This document shows, one piece after another, positions 1 to 11,802 of a stretch of DNA of 64,000 nt. Each line of letters opens with the position of its first letter. Within the stretch, counting starts at the first letter, position 1. The translations under genes and the position numbers were made by a program. Source of the DNA: Phlebotomus papatasi (taxonomy: Eukaryota > Arthropoda > Insecta > Diptera > Psychodidae); contig NC_077222.1 of the NCBI RefSeq assembly GCF_024763615.1, forward strand, positions 23,374,001 through 23,438,000, in the 5' to 3' direction. Under the pieces are notes generated by a model. The model was not told the DNA's origin, did not search any database, and saw only the letters and a list, made by a program, of their open reading frames with translations.

Positions 1-235
1 CTATCGAAAACTCAATTTATTTTCTGCCTAAAATAAAAAAATTTCTGATCAAATTCAATTTTTTTTAAAGTTTTATTGGCTATTTGATTATTATTATTAT
101 TTATTATTATTGGCCATTTTTGAACTGCCCAAATATGATCTTTTTGACTTTTCAATTTTTTTTTGGTGTCGATAATTTTTATCAAATTGCTGATCAGGAT
201 CACAAGAATATAATAGCAATAAAAAATAAATTAGA

Positions 236-929
236 TAGGGTAGGGACTTATAATTTTTGACAGTCTGCTTGTAAGCATCGATGTTCCAAGTTTGAAGTGC
301 GATATTTTCAATACTAATTAACTTGTTTTGTTACTCTCTTTTCAGAAGGGTTGTTTAGAAACTTGGCAAGGGTTTATTGTCTTTGTTTTTACTAAAATTA
401 GTCATCACAAAAGCTAAAACTTCACGAAATTTCGTGAGAAAAACACCTGTCCAAAATAAGGAGTATCATCTCACTGGTGAATCTTTTAGGAAATTTCCCA
501 TTTTTCACACGAAAAACATAATGCACAAGGCAAATCTCACTTCAGGTCAAATTTACAAATCACCATTAATGTGAATCAATACAATATTCAATGAATATTT
601 AATAATATCACTCAAAAAAGCGAAGAAACATTGTTAGTACTTCACTACAGCTGAGTAAGACTGAAGTAAACACGAAGTTCTGTCATATTTCTCGTAAGCA
701 ATTGCTCACACTAAATTTTCAACAAAGCAATTTCAACTCAAATCATATTCAAAATTTAACGTATTTAGTGTTAAAATCTTCCAAAAAGAACAAATATTTA
801 GATAGAATTCATTATTCATCAAATATTGGAATAAAAATCCATCATTTTAATCAATTTATTTTTAGTGTCCAATTTTATCCTCAAAGTGTCCAAAATAAGA
901 AACTGGTCAAAATTATGAGCCCTTACCCT
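236..929 (-). mobile_element. Deletion derivative of a pogo-like DNA transposon
   Basis: Both ends match the ends of the 1.08 kb element at 30348-31429, in inverted orientation. The terminal inverted repeat is close to AGGGTAAGGGCTCATAATTT, with the left end here diverged (GGGTAGGGACTTATAATT). The internal match is continuous over the former 5' non-coding half. The segment that carries the decayed transposase in the other copy is missing, with the junction near position 375-395. A 65-codon ORF at 377-574 is shared with the other copy, but it lies antisense to the transposase. I see no convincing target duplication here. Confidence 0.75.
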
Positions 930-1007
930 GAACAAAAAATCAAATTCATTTAGTAAACTCAATTTAAAACTTCGAAAGCAATGATATTTTAAACAAGATG
1001 TCAGATG

Positions 1008-1111
1008 GAACCGTTTGAAACCGAACAAACGTCAAATGAGAATAGTACGGCAATGGTTCAAACTCCACCTGGACAAACTTATTTTGACGTTTATTAGGTT
1101 TCAAACGGTTC
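1008..1111. repeat. Short MITE-like inverted repeat (GAACCGTTTGAAA ends)
   Basis: A segment of about 104 bp begins GAACCGTTTGAAACCGAA and ends with the matching inverted sequence TTTCAAACGGTTC; the arms also share AAACGTCAAAT / ATTTTGACGTTT. A half copy lies at about 11747-11800. No coding capacity and the superfamily is not recognised. Confidence 0.6.
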
Positions 1112-1218
1112 TTGCTCACTCTTGTTATTAATAAATTTATGCAAAGATCTTGATTTTTCAATGACTAAAATTTAATATTTCACTGATCAAATTTAATTTT
1201 TTTACTAGGGATATATAG

Positions 1219-1412
1219 GCATGATTCGCACAGAGGGAACCTTCAAACGATGCGAATTTTCTCTTTGTTTGCAAAGAGCTGACTTACCATTTCTCATCTC
1301 GATTAATGAGCTTAATAATTATCTATCTTTTGGCTAAGAAATGACGAACTAGGTCTTTGCAAACAAAGAGAAAATTTGCGTTGTTTGAAGGTTCACTCTG
1401 TGCGAAGCATGC
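1219..1412. repeat. MITE with ~60 bp terminal inverted repeats
   Basis: The 194 bp segment starts GCATGATTCGCACAGAGGGA and ends with the inverted counterpart CTCTGTGCGAAGCATGC. The arms pair over roughly 60 bases each, including CTCTTTGTTTGCAAAGA / TCTTTGCAAACAAAGAG. The central 80 bp is unpaired and non-coding. This is a non-autonomous DNA transposon by structure; the family is not recognised. Confidence 0.75.
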
Positions 1413-2447
1413 CAACATTCCCCTTCTCAATTGTTTTTTTGTAATAGTTTACTGAATTTAATTCTACGACATTTAATATTTCATCTAAAAAATTCGAAGA
1501 TTTTGCTAGAATTAACTCGAATGGTTGACCTGACAAGTTCGAGTGTTTCGTAAAGTTTTTTTTTATTCTTCGCCTGTCTACTTTTAATAGATTTGTCACT
1601 TTTTTATACGGTCTGTTGATCTTTGTAAATTCAAATAAATCCAACGTTATTTAGCTTGAAGCTTCATATGTTTGATGACCAACATTGGGTGAAAAAGTAA
1701 AAGTGACTTTTTGAGACAGTTTCGCAATCGCGTGTGACCAAAGAGGCTAAAGGGGGATTTATTGTGAGAGATTTTTGAGGCATTTTACAGTATGAAAGAC
1801 ATTAAAAAGAGGTGAAATAGCCTGCGATTAAAATCATTTAAATGAGACTGAGAGAAAGGGAAAATATTCTTGTTTGACTTTTTTTGTTCCAAAATTGAAA
1901 TATGTGATTGTTGTTTAATTTTATTTTGTTTTTGTTGTTAAGTGGACGCTTTTATTTTTTTGTCAATTGACCAAAATTTGTGAATTACAAATATGCTAAT
2001 TTAATAATTTGATGTCATTATTGGTTATATTTGTGCCGTGTTGAGATTAGGAAAAAAATCTTTGGCGCAATAGTTAAGATAAAAGATCTATTGGATGTTG
2101 AAAAAAAAATAGCTTCTTCTTCGGTTGTGGACGGAAATTGAAAGAGAAATAAATGATGAAATATTCATTGGAAATACAAAATGTGTTACATTAATATGCT
2201 CATGGCAAAATATGCAAAAATGAATGTGAGAGTGGGAGAGAATGCTAAAGGATGAGGAGAGGAAAAAAAGTCTTTTGTGTGCACAAAATATGTTTGAAGT
2301 GTTTTCGGGGGCTTACATAACAACTTTTCACCTTTTCGCGCCGCTATTGTGAGATTTTGGATGGAGGCTGTCTAATGATGATCATACGAGATGATCGTCT
2401 AATGAGAATTTCTTAGATTGTTTGCTCAATTCTTCTGCGTGCTTCCC

Positions 2448-2482
2448 CACTTCTGAAAATTGTTGACGAATTTTCAGAAGTG
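2448..2482. repeat. Perfect 14 bp stem hairpin in BRF1 intron
   Basis: CACTTCTGAAAATT is followed by a 7-base spacer and its exact reverse complement AATTTTCAGAAGTG. It lies about 190 bp upstream of the BRF1 exon acceptor. No further pairing extends it, so it is shorter than a typical miRNA precursor. The function is unknown. Confidence 0.6.
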
Positions 2483-2673
2483 TTCAACAATTACAATAAA
2501 TACCTTTTTTCAGCTTTCCTAAGAGATTTGAACTTGAAATGATTCATTTGGATGGTCGAAAGTCAAGTTCATGCATCAACTACTAGACTAGAGTCTCTTT
2601 TACCATTTCCCCTGCCTCACCTTCATTTGCTACTACATCAACTGAATTAGCGTCACTTTCTGTCCCATTGCAG

Positions 2674-2823
2674 ATCCCTGTCTCTACATCATGAGATTTG
2701 CCAATAAACTTGAATTCGGCGATAAAACTCATGAAGTTTCGATGACGGCTCAGCGGTTGGTGCAGCGCATGAAGAAAGATTCCATCCATACTGGACGTCG
2801 ACCGTCAGGCCTCTGTGGAGCTG
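2674..2823 (+). CDS. Brf1: BRF1 exon (second cyclin repeat, 5' part)
   Basis: This internal exon encodes about 50 residues of the TFIIIB 90 kDa subunit BRF1, the TFIIB-related factor that binds TBP and recruits RNA polymerase III to tRNA and 5S genes in the nucleus. The translation runs (D)PCLYIMRFANKLEFGDKTH... and ends TGRRPSGLCGA, the hallmark of the second cyclin-like repeat in BRF proteins. An acceptor (CATTGCAG) precedes it. Its first two bases complete a GAT codon if the missing upstream exon ends in G. The donor is G|GTGAGT after GGA GCT G, phase 1. It joins in frame to the exon at 7482 to give GAALLLAARMHEF, as expected of the family. The minus-strand ORF over the same region is a shadow. 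Confidence 0.93.
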
Positions 2824-3994
2824 GTGAGTAAATCTCTATGACTTCATAAATTTTCACAATTTAGAAAAAAAATCATCATGATTAATCTCATAAGAAATTC
2901 ACCATTGAACGTGGAAATTACACAAAAATATTAGAAGGAAATATTTAATAATTCAAAAGTTCATTTCCAAGTTTGATAACAGAAAAAAAGAAACACAAAA
3001 CAACCTTTAAAAATGATTGGCCTTAACAATTTAATTTCCATCAATATGTCGTTTTTCACCAAATACCATCCAAAAATTCTTAATTCAATGCAAGGAAAAA
3101 ATTACTAAATATTCGGATGTATCATGATTTATGCCACCATTATTAATTTAAAGGCTAATGAAAAAAAACACTCCTTCCTAGGTGTAAAGTCGAAATATTC
3201 TACCGTTTTATGAAAGCAACCAATACAATACAGCTTTTGTTTACAAACTGCAAATGTTCCAGGAAATGTTATTTAAAAGACTGAAAGCGAACTTAACTAT
3301 ACTTCCCAATCTATAAAAGTTTTATGACACTTTTTTGTGGAGTGTCTTTGATTTTGCAAAATACATGAAATGCAGAAAATTTAATTCAAGTATCACATGT
3401 TTTCGTTAGATTATCATCTCTAGTAAATAAAAGATAAGTAGATCTGATAATAAGTGTACTTAAAGGATCAATTCAAGTTGACATCGCTATTAAGGATACC
3501 GCCCGGTGACAAGATGGCGGAATATGTTGAGGAACTCCGATGCGAAGTTACAAGGACTCGATTCTGATAAATAGAGGCATGAAGTTTTTCCGTTTATCTT
3601 CTGGTTCCCCATTCTGGAGGACAGACTTTAACCCTTGTCAGGACGTGATCCACTACGAATGAAGAGACAAAACATATTCGGTATAGACTTCACAGAACGG
3701 CTACTTTCGAACTGAAGTATATTCTCCATGATCACAAAACTAAATTAGTGCGTAAATCTGAAGTCTCACAAGAGCTTTTGACAATCTATCAAACAGTTGA
3801 CAAATCTCTAAAGGTGGTCAGGCTTAAAGTGAGAAAGTTTTCTAATAGATTCTCTCAAATTTAGGAAGAACCTTTTTTTATTTTTTTTTTTTGCCCACCC
3901 TATACCTTAGCCTTTTTTTATAATGACCAAAATTAGGGAACGTGAGTGTCTTTTAATCGATTAAAAGAAGCATTAGTGTGTTCAAGAAAAGACC

Positions 3995-4090
3995 CTATCC
4001 TGAGATCCCGCAAATTCCGGTATCCCGCATATCCCAGGTTCCCAAAAATCCTAAATATCCTGATATCCTTAAAAATCTCGAGACTCTGAA
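3995..4090. repeat. Degenerate short tandem repeat (ATCCC-type)
   Basis: Loose repeats of an 8-12 base unit containing ATCCC, TCCTG or TCCCG occur in a row (GATCCCGCA, TATCCCGCAT, ATCCCAGG, ATCCTAAA, ATCCTGAT). They resemble in flavour the CCCGAAAGCC fold-back minisatellite near 56 kb but are much more diverged. Non-coding. Confidence 0.4.
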
Positions 4091-5990
4091 AACTGGAGAC
4101 GTGTCAAAGGCTTAAACACGGGTTTAGTAAAAGGAGGGCCAAATTTGAAATTATATCAGCTAATCCATTATTATTAATTGTCTCGATGTTTTAAAAAAAA
4201 TCAGTCTTGCCCAAAAACGGACCACGTCAATGGCAAGCGGACTTGCTGACATCAAATTTCCGGCTGATCTCATCTTTGTAGATGACAAAATATCCTCCTC
4301 TTGTTGCAAGTGCTTTTTACCCCCCTATGCCTGACTCACAGCTAATCCATTAAATCATGTCGGATAATTTCCCAAAAAAAAAAAACGGTTTCGAGTGCAA
4401 GGAATAATAGTTTTCTCAAAAAAATCCAATATTTATGAATTTGAGTTTAATGAAAAATCAATAAAATCTTTTACTAGGATATTAAATCTTTAGATATTTT
4501 GAGCAACAATTCACTTTTGAATTATTTGTTTGTTCCATTTCTTCATCGATTTTGACAATTTCTGCGGATTTGGATAAATGTACAAAACCGTTTTTATGGA
4601 TCTGAGGAGCTTATCTTGGAGGAGTTGCATTTTTGACTTGGAAATAACATCCCAAAAAAATGTTATAAATAAAAACTTGTTCTTGAAAAATTGATTTTGA
4701 TGATTTTAAGTGATTTAAATAATCCATAAACTTTTTTTTAACAGAAGAGAAACCAAAAGTAGTTCCAATTCTTCTTTAAAACATCTATTTGGAAGTTTAT
4801 ACGCTTTTTTTTATGAAATTGTATATAAAATATGAAGTAAATTTGAAAAACAATCCAAGTTTTAATCTAATTTTGATTAAACTGATGATTTCTTGACCTG
4901 AACGTTTGTTAACGGCATCAAAATGACTTTTTCTCGAAGAAAATATCGTAAAATTGGTCAAAAATTGGTTCCAGAAGCTCTTTTCGAGCCTGAAAAGCAT
5001 TTTAGCCGAAGCTTCTTTCAAAAGTTCGCTGAAAATGCAATACTAAACCGATTTTTATTTTTTTAGGAGGGGGAATAAAAGTGGAAAGCTTGAGAAGTTC
5101 CCTAAAAGCTCATATAAGACGAAAATATTACTAAACGTTTCCCAAAAGTCCTCTTAAAAACTTATTTTAAATCTCTTTAATATTAGATTTTGTGCAACGT
5201 TTTTATATAATAAAATCCCCATAAGTCCATTTTTAAACCAAATTAAACTATTTTTTGACATTTTAAAAAGATCATTAGATTTAACAAAAAGATCTTTTAA
5301 GCCAGTAAAGGCGTATTTTGGGTAAAAGATCCCTCAAGATTAAATAAGTCTTGGAGGTCTTAAATCATTTTTAATTTCATGATATTTTTTATAAATGTAC
5401 CAGTAATATAAATATCAATAAATAGAGTATTATTTTTATGACACTAAAGTTTCGGGTTGAGGATGGTCTGTTGCAGATGACAACACATTGTTCTCTAATT
5501 CATCCAGCGAAGGAATGAAATAATATCAGAAGATCAACAAAAGTAAATCAATTAATTCGAAACAATTGATATTGGTACAAAATCGAATTTCAGAATATTA
5601 AGTGTCGTACTTTCGTTAATACAATTTATGCTACCACTGATCCAAAAATCCAAGACAAGTTATCGTAATATTATTTATGCAAAACGATGGTAGTTGCCCC
5701 TCTTACAAGTTCAAAATCGGCCTTAAACACCTGCAATCACTAAATAAGTAAATATTTCGGAGGTAGGTATCTACCATTTACCGGATATTTAGTATAAATA
5801 TACTTACTAATCTAGATTAAATACTTAAGTGTCGATTTTAACTTATTTATTATCAATTCATGTAAGAAAATGATCTTAGTAAATGAACCTAAATAATCGA
5901 CTACAACCTTTATGGATAAAATCCGTTCTTAACTCTTTGAGCAAGGAGCCTTATACGTACGAAAGTTAGTCATTAACTCTTCTTAGAGCT

Positions 5991-6839
5991 TAGGGGAGAC
6001 TGGGGCAAAAAGTAATAAATCGAAAAATTCAAAATTCAACATCTTCCAAGATAAAAAAAGATAGCGGCTCAAAATTTTTCTATAGATAGCCTCCATAGAT
6101 CTTCAATGTCGTAAGTTTCTTACAATTCGAACAAGGAATTTAGAAAATAAAAAATATTGAAATTTTTAGCCCTATTTTTGAAATATTTTGCTTACAGAAG
6201 ATATCAATTATTACCTACTTATTTTCCAAAATTGATGCACTAGTCAATATTTTCTAAATAATATGGATTCTTTGAATTCTCCAGAAATCTTTTTATTAAA
6301 AATGGCCACTTGGGGTAAAAAGTAACAAAAGGTATACAGCAAAAAATAACAAAAAGCGAAGCAATTTCTGATGTCTGAAACGTCATTACCATGTCTCGCC
6401 GCTTGTTGTTTCCATTGAACAAACGATTTGCAGTCTTTTCTGTGTTTTATTCTAAAATAGCTTGAAAAGCGCTTTTCTCGTTCAGATAGAGAAAACGGTG
6501 TTTTACAAAGGTGTAGATGAATAAATTTCCTATGAAAATATGTCCTCTAGGTATTTTTTTCAAATCTACGGAAGCCCGTAATGGATCGAATTAAAATATG
6601 ATAATACTCCATGTGTGGTACTATTTCCCCCAGCATTTTTGAGAATGGTCACAAAATTACCATTTAGAAAATGGCTCGACAAACGTATTTCCCTACAAAA
6701 TAGAGGTACATTACTTTCACAAAGTTGTAGATCGGTAAATTTTCTATAAAACTGCGCTAATTAGAAATTTCTGAAGCACTCGAGTAGCTTGTAAAAAAAT
6801 AAATATCCGTTTTGTTACTTTTTTCCCCAGTCTCCCTTA
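5991..6839. mobile_element. Non-autonomous DNA transposon, 849 bp
   Basis: The ends are inverted repeats: TAGGGGAGACTGGGGCAAAA on the left and TTTTTTCCCCAGTCTCCCTTA on the right, with the next bases (AGTAA / GTTAC) also matching. The interior holds diverged repeats of a phrase like CAAAGGTGTAGATGAATAAATTT (about 6508 and 6720). It has no long ORF and no transposase similarity that I can see. Low-complexity AT-rich sequence surrounds it. Confidence 0.75.
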
Positions 6840-7481
6840 CACAAAGGGTAATTCTTTCATGATGAATTTGGTTTCTATGTCAAATTGTAAAGAAATTTAT
6901 AAAAAAAAATTAAAAATAGTGTTAAAGAGAACTGTTTTAAACTCGTTTTTTATCTAAATATAGTAACAAAAAATGTTACGTACTATTTATCCGTATATAG
7001 AGTAGTATCTACGACGAAATTGACTTAGAAAACACTATGAGAATCCGATATCTCAAAGGTCTCAAGGTATTTTTTTACTTATACTCAAGTAGTTTACAAT
7101 ATCAAACGATAGTATTTTTGATTGTGAGAGGTTCTCGCTCGAGTTAATAAAAAAAAACCGATTTTAAACAGATTTAAATTCACGGCTGGACCCGAAATTG
7201 GTAGCCGGTTATTTTAAAAATCGGGGATAACACCTATACCCTGTGATTATAAGACTTATTGAAGATATATAACCAAATCCCAGCATTACATAAATTCTTA
7301 TCATTATAAAATTAAAAGCGCTTTCTTAACATAACTTCATATTTTAATTTAAAAATTCATAAATCATTTTCTTGTGTATTTCACAAACTTCCTAAACTTA
7401 TTTTTTTAATCTTAAATTCTATTAAACATAATTCATGAGCAAGTTTAATGCATCATAATTATGAATCTTTATGCTGATTAG

Positions 7482-8558
7482 CTCTGTTGCTCGCTGCCCG
7501 GATGCATGAATTCAATCGGACTCCAATGGACGTTGTGAGAATTGTGAAGATCCATGAGTCAACATTGAGGAAGCGTCTACTGGAGTTTGGAGATACCCCG
7601 AGTAGTGCTCTGACGCTGGAGGAGTTCATGGCTGTGGACTTGGAGGCCGAGCAAGATCCGCCAGCATTCAAAGTGGCCCGGAAACGAGACAAAGAACGCA
7701 TCCAGAAGATAGCTGAAAATGAGGCAGAATTCACGGCTCTGCAGAAGGAAATTGATGCTCAGCTCGATAAGGATTTCAAGAAGTCCAACAAGAAGATGGC
7801 TGCTGAGCTGGGATGTGAGAATCTGGAGATGACAGAGACGAGTGATTTCATTCATCAATCGACGCTGGATGTAATAAATGAGTGTCTAACTGAGGATCCG
7901 GATGATTTTGGGTTGGAGCAGGATACGCAGCAGATTCGAGGAATTGGTCCGGATATTGAAGCCATGTGCGTACCAACGCCGACAACGACAACTGTGGACA
8001 CGGGAAATTTGCTGGCAGACGGAGGGCTTTTGGATGAGAATTTGTCGAATCTCGAAGATGTGGACGATGATGAGATAAATGGGTACATTTTGACAGAAGA
8101 GGAAGCACGAATGAAGAGTGAAAATTGGAAATTGATCCACGCTGAGTACTTAAAGGAGCAGAAAGAGAAGGAAGAGAGGTTGGCCAAGGAGAGGGAAAAG
8201 GGAAAGCCAGAGCGAAAAAGGAGAAAAGTGGTGAAGAAGAAGAACATTGGACCATCAAATACGGCTGGAGAGGCAATTGAGAAGATGCTGCAGGAGAAGA
8301 AGATCTCAACGAAAATCAATTATGACATCCTCAAAGCTCTTACGGCTGCCAAACCCGATGAACCAGTCACCAAAGTTGAAAGTGATCCGATTGTGAAGGA
8401 GGAACCTGTGGAAATTTCACTACCTCGTCGCAAAAAGACTAAACTCACTACAAATCTCAGTACTTTTGGCTTAAGAAAGGCTCGGCCAGTTCCAACAGCA
8501 ACTCTAAACACTCACATTCCCGATCCAGAGCCTCCGGCAACGCCAATTGTGGGGAATG
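7482..8558 (+). CDS. Brf1: BRF1 main exon (end of cyclin repeat 2, TBP-binding region)
   Basis: The 1,077 bp exon encodes about 359 residues of BRF1. It opens with the end of cyclin repeat 2 (LLLAARMHEF, then ESTLRKRLLEF about 25 residues on), followed by the conserved TPSSALTLEEFMAVDLE segment. A variable linker follows, with a SDFIHQSTLDVINECLTED block. The Brf1-type TBP-binding region is at about 8045-8340: acidic DVDDDEINGYILTEEEARMK, a long charged helix rich in K/E/R, KKKNIGPSNTAGEAIEKML and EKKISTKINYDIL. The reading frame is fixed by the upstream exon junction (G|CT). It ends GGGAATG before GTAGAACT, phase 1. Base composition is clearly higher in G+C than the introns. Long minus-strand ORFs across 7848-8319 are shadows. 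Confidence 0.95.
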
Positions 8559-8629
8559 GTAGAACTGACGCTGTCAACATAACCTCAAATTTCGAATTGA
8601 CTTTGACAATTGAATTTTTCCTTTTTCAG

Positions 8630-8775
8630 AACCAATTCCGGAAGAGCCGGAAGAAGAACCAGAAACTGAGGCTGAGCTTGAGCCAGAACCAGAAAGAAAT
8701 CCAGAACACAGCTCCTTAGCTGACATGCTGAATGGAGATGAGGAAGATTATGAATACGGATATGAGGATTACTAA
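8630..8775 (+). CDS. Brf1: BRF1 terminal exon
   Basis: A 71 bp intron (8559-8629, GTAGAACT...CCTTTTTCAG) separates this from the main exon. Spliced phase 1, the frame continues as GEPIPEEPEEEPETEAELE, an acidic Glu/Pro stretch, then SSLADMLNGDEEDYEY and YGYEDY-stop (TAA at 8773-8775). The acidic, tyrosine-rich C-terminus fits BRF proteins. Reading on through the intron instead would leave this conserved frame and end at 8719 with a basic tail, so splicing is preferred. The three exons in the window total about 457 residues, roughly two thirds of a typical BRF1. Confidence 0.92.
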
Positions 8776-8958
8776 GCAGATAAGTTTTACACGAGATTTT
8801 TTTGCAATTTTTTATTGCAGATTTTTTATAATTATGATCCAAAATCTACTTTTAGTTCGTAGGATTGAATCTAGATGGCAACTTTGTAAATAAGGGATTT
8901 AAATTAAGTTAGGCTTTGGTTGGGATAATTTATTTCAATGGACTGATAAAAGGAAATG

Positions 8959-8964
8959 AATAAA
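8959..8964 (+). terminator. BRF1 poly(A) signal
   Basis: A canonical AATAAA lies 184 bases after the BRF1 stop codon, with a T-rich stretch (CTTGTTTTTTTT) about 25 bases downstream. It is the first perfect hexamer after the stop. The cleavage site was not determined. Confidence 0.7.
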
Positions 8965-9049
8965 TTAAGAAAATAATAATCCTAAATTCTCTTGTTTTTT
9001 TTATTCCCAATTGTCTTAAAAAAACCTAAAAATTTTCTTTATAAAAAAG

Positions 9050-9268
9050 TAGGGGAAAGTGCTCTCCCTTCGAACGTTCATGCCTTCGAATATTGTGAAT
9101 TTCTCTTGTATTTCGTAAGAGATTTACACTAAATTATCACGGACTTTTCAACAAATGATGATAAGCCAACTAATATTTGATAGAAATGTCTAAGTCTCGT
9201 AGGAAAACTAAAAGAAAATTCACATTATTCGAAGGCATGAACGGTCGAAGGAAGAGTACTTTACCCTA
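9050..9268. repeat. MITE, ~219 bp
   Basis: The left end TAGGGGAAAGTGCTCTCCCT and right end GGAAGAGTACTTTACCCTA are imperfect inverted repeats. The inner arms match strongly (CGAACGTTCATGCCTTCGAA versus TTCGAAGGCATGAACGGTCG, then ATTGTGAATTT versus AAATTCACATT). It lies just beyond the BRF1 poly(A) signal and is non-coding. Confidence 0.75.
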
Positions 9269-11234
9269 TTGAGATTTTTTGAACATAACCAATAAATTAT
9301 TATAGTTAAGTGTGCCTAAAACATAAAACATCAGAGACAGAAGTTTTATTTACTCAAAATCTTCATTATTTTCTAGGTTATGTTTTTCTTAAAATAAATT
9401 AATATTGGGTCTAATTTGAGGTTCCCTATAACCTAAAATTTATGGAATTCCTTACGCAAAGTAACAAAACAAAAACATTTTAAATATTTTGAAACCAAAG
9501 ATAAAAATCACGTAAAATATCAAATCAACCAAATCAACATTAATACGCCAGCACAGATATTCTCAAAAAAAGAGAAATCTTCTAATAAAATATTTGATGA
9601 TTAAAATTTTTTATTCAATTCTTTGGTCTCAAAAATTTTGGGGCAAATATTTGGTGATCCAATATTTGGGAACTAATTATTAAGTGATCAAATAATCATG
9701 AAATTTCTAAAATCTAAATTTGGATACAAAATTTTAGTGATTATTTTAAAAATGAAAATTTCGTAATTAAAAATCTGATTATCAAAATTTTGGCATAACA
9801 AATTTAATGAAACAAAATTTCGTAAATAAATCAATTTGGTCACCAAAATTGTGAGCAAAGTTTTTCAATCAAACATTTTATCATCAAATTGAGGGACTGA
9901 AGAAATTGATTAAAATTTTTCAATGAAATATTTCAATCAAAATTATGATCCAATTTTTTATCAAATATTTAGTCATCAAATTTTGGGATTCAAATAATTT
10001 CGTTGAAATTTTTCGTTTAAATATTCTAATCCAAATTTTGATCGATTTTTTAATGAAATATTTTGTCAATAAACATTTGATCGAAATTTTTTAAACAAAT
10101 ATTTGATCATCAAAACTTTGATCGAATTTTTTGATTAAATATTCCTATTTTATTAAAGTTTTATAAATTAAAATCTGCTCATCAAAATATCTGAACTCAC
10201 ATATTTGATTAGATATATTTTTTAATTAAATGTTTTAATCAAAATTCTGATTGTTTTTTTATATAAATCCTTTAATTAAAGTTTTGAACAATTTTTAAAT
10301 TAAAGGTTTGCTTCTCAAATATTTAATTGAAATTTCATAATCGAATATTTACCTAATTATTTAATATTTCGAAGGCTCCATTCCATACTATTCTGAATAA
10401 GAATACCAACTTTTCAAGAGAGCCATTTGAAATTAGCAAATTCCTATGAAGCCGGGTATTTTTTTTTAAATGAATATCTTCGTTACTCGGACGTCGCGTC
10501 GGATGACTACCAAATTACACCAGTTGTAGATCTAGAATTTTTAGAATTTTCTGATCAATATTAAATTAAATATTTTAATCAAGAATTTCATTATCAAAAT
10601 TTTCGGATACAAATATTTGATCAATTTCTTTCAATGAAATATTTAGTCATCACAATTTTGATTGAAATATTTTAATAATATGTTTTACAATTTTTTTTAA
10701 TAAAAATAAGTCAACATTTAGTTATTAGTATTTAATATTTATTAAATATTTAATCTTTTTTTTTTAAATTAGGAACTAACTATTTGATCGAACATTTTTA
10801 ATTAGAAACTTGTTTATCAAATTTTTCAGACTCAAATTATATAAATTTTATAATGTAATTTATCACAAAAATTTTGAGACTTAATTAATTGGTCATCGAA
10901 TTTTGCCACTCAAATATTTGGTAATCAATTATGAAATTGCCAAATCATTGGTAAATTATGATTTTGTAATCATAATTTCGTAGTCAAATATTTGATCATC
11001 AAAATTTTGGGATCACAAATTTAGTGACAAATAATTTTGTAATAAAATATTTGTCAAATATTTGATAGAAAAATTTTAATTAAAATTTAGGTTATAGAAA
11101 TTTTTGGATTGAAATATTTGGTTAAACATTTGGTTATATAAATTTTGTAATATAAATATTTGATGATAAAAACTTTGAGACTCAATTATTTGGCCATCAA
11201 ATTTTGGCATATACTCAAATATTTGATGATAAAA

Positions 11235-11546
11235 ACCAGTGATAAGCCTAGATAAGCTTATGGTAGCTGAGATTCTTTACAGCTGACCTCGAAATGCGTG
11301 CAACTCGGAATGAATGAAAATTCTATTGTGAATTGAATTTTGAGTGAAAAGAATCGCGTCGAGCCAATTTCATCCATTTCCACTGCCGAGAACAGTTTAC
11401 TCGACGCGATTCTTTATCCCCAAAATTCAACTCACTATATCGAATTTTCACGTATTCCAAGTTGTAAGAACCCCGAGTTCCAAGCACTCCGAAGTTCACT
11501 GTAAAGAATCTCAGCTACCATAAGCTTATTTGGGTTTATCACTGGT
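11235..11546. repeat. MITE, ~312 bp, long inverted arms
   Basis: The left end ACCAGTGATAAGCCTAGATA pairs with the right end GGGTTTATCACTGGT. Further in, AAGCTTATGGTAGCTGAGAT pairs with ATCTCAGCTACCATAAGCTT. A second inner inverted pair, AGAATCGCGTCGAG / CTCGACGCGATTCT, sits near the centre. It is inserted in the AT-rich repeat field and is non-coding. Confidence 0.8.
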
Positions 11547-11802
11547 CATTTTCTATTTTAAATAGTCTGAGTGGGGACGGCCAACAAAAGAAAAAAAAGT
11601 TCATTGAAATCGGTGAATAAACATCAGAGAGAGTCCGGTCCATATGGGTATAGTAAGGGTCGGGGTACAGTGGGTTGGGGTAGAGACGGATGGGACCCAT
11701 CACTAGAAAGATCTTGATCTTATATACCAGAGGCGTGCAAGAACCGTTGAAACCGAATAAACGTCAAATGAAACATGTACGTCAACGGTCAAAACGCTAC
11801 TA

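Larger units (their letters stand above)
1..2673 (+). other. BRF1 intron (5' part outside window)
   Basis: This AT-rich stretch precedes the first recognisable BRF1 exon and ends in an acceptor (TCCCATTGCAG). I searched for the upstream BRF1 exons (zinc ribbon, first cyclin repeat) and saw nothing that translates to them, so I infer that it is intron. It contains a pogo-like deletion derivative (236-929), a 104 bp inverted-repeat element (1008-1111), a 194 bp MITE (1219-1412) and a perfect hairpin (2448-2482). The rest, about 1415-2440, shows no gene. Confidence 0.7.
2824..7481 (+). other. BRF1 intron, 4.66 kb
   Basis: The intron begins GTGAGTAA and ends ATGCTGATTAG, with a weak pyrimidine tract. 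It interrupts the second cyclin repeat between GLCGA and LLLAARM. It contains an 849 bp terminal-inverted-repeat element at 5991-6839. A slightly GC-richer stretch at about 3,480-3,860 and degenerate 'ATCCC' repeats at about 4,005-4,075 have no assigned identity. The rest is AT-rich with no coding signal. Confidence 0.85.

Noticed and set aside
2448..2482. miRNA precursor
   Set aside because: The stem is perfect but only 14 bp with a 7-base loop and no extended pairing, too short for a typical pre-miRNA.
7848..8319. 153- and 154-codon minus-strand ORFs over the BRF1 main exon
   Set aside because: They lie antisense to a clearly conserved BRF1 coding exon, are serine/phenylalanine-rich shadows of its K/E-rich frame, and have no recognisable domain.
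8559..8719. Read-through of the BRF1 ORF to a stop at 8719 (410 codons)
   Set aside because: A 71 bp intron with GTAGAACT and CCTTTTTCAG restores the acidic BRF1 C-terminus ending YGYEDY; the read-through tail (QFRKSRKKNQ) is the wrong frame of that exon.
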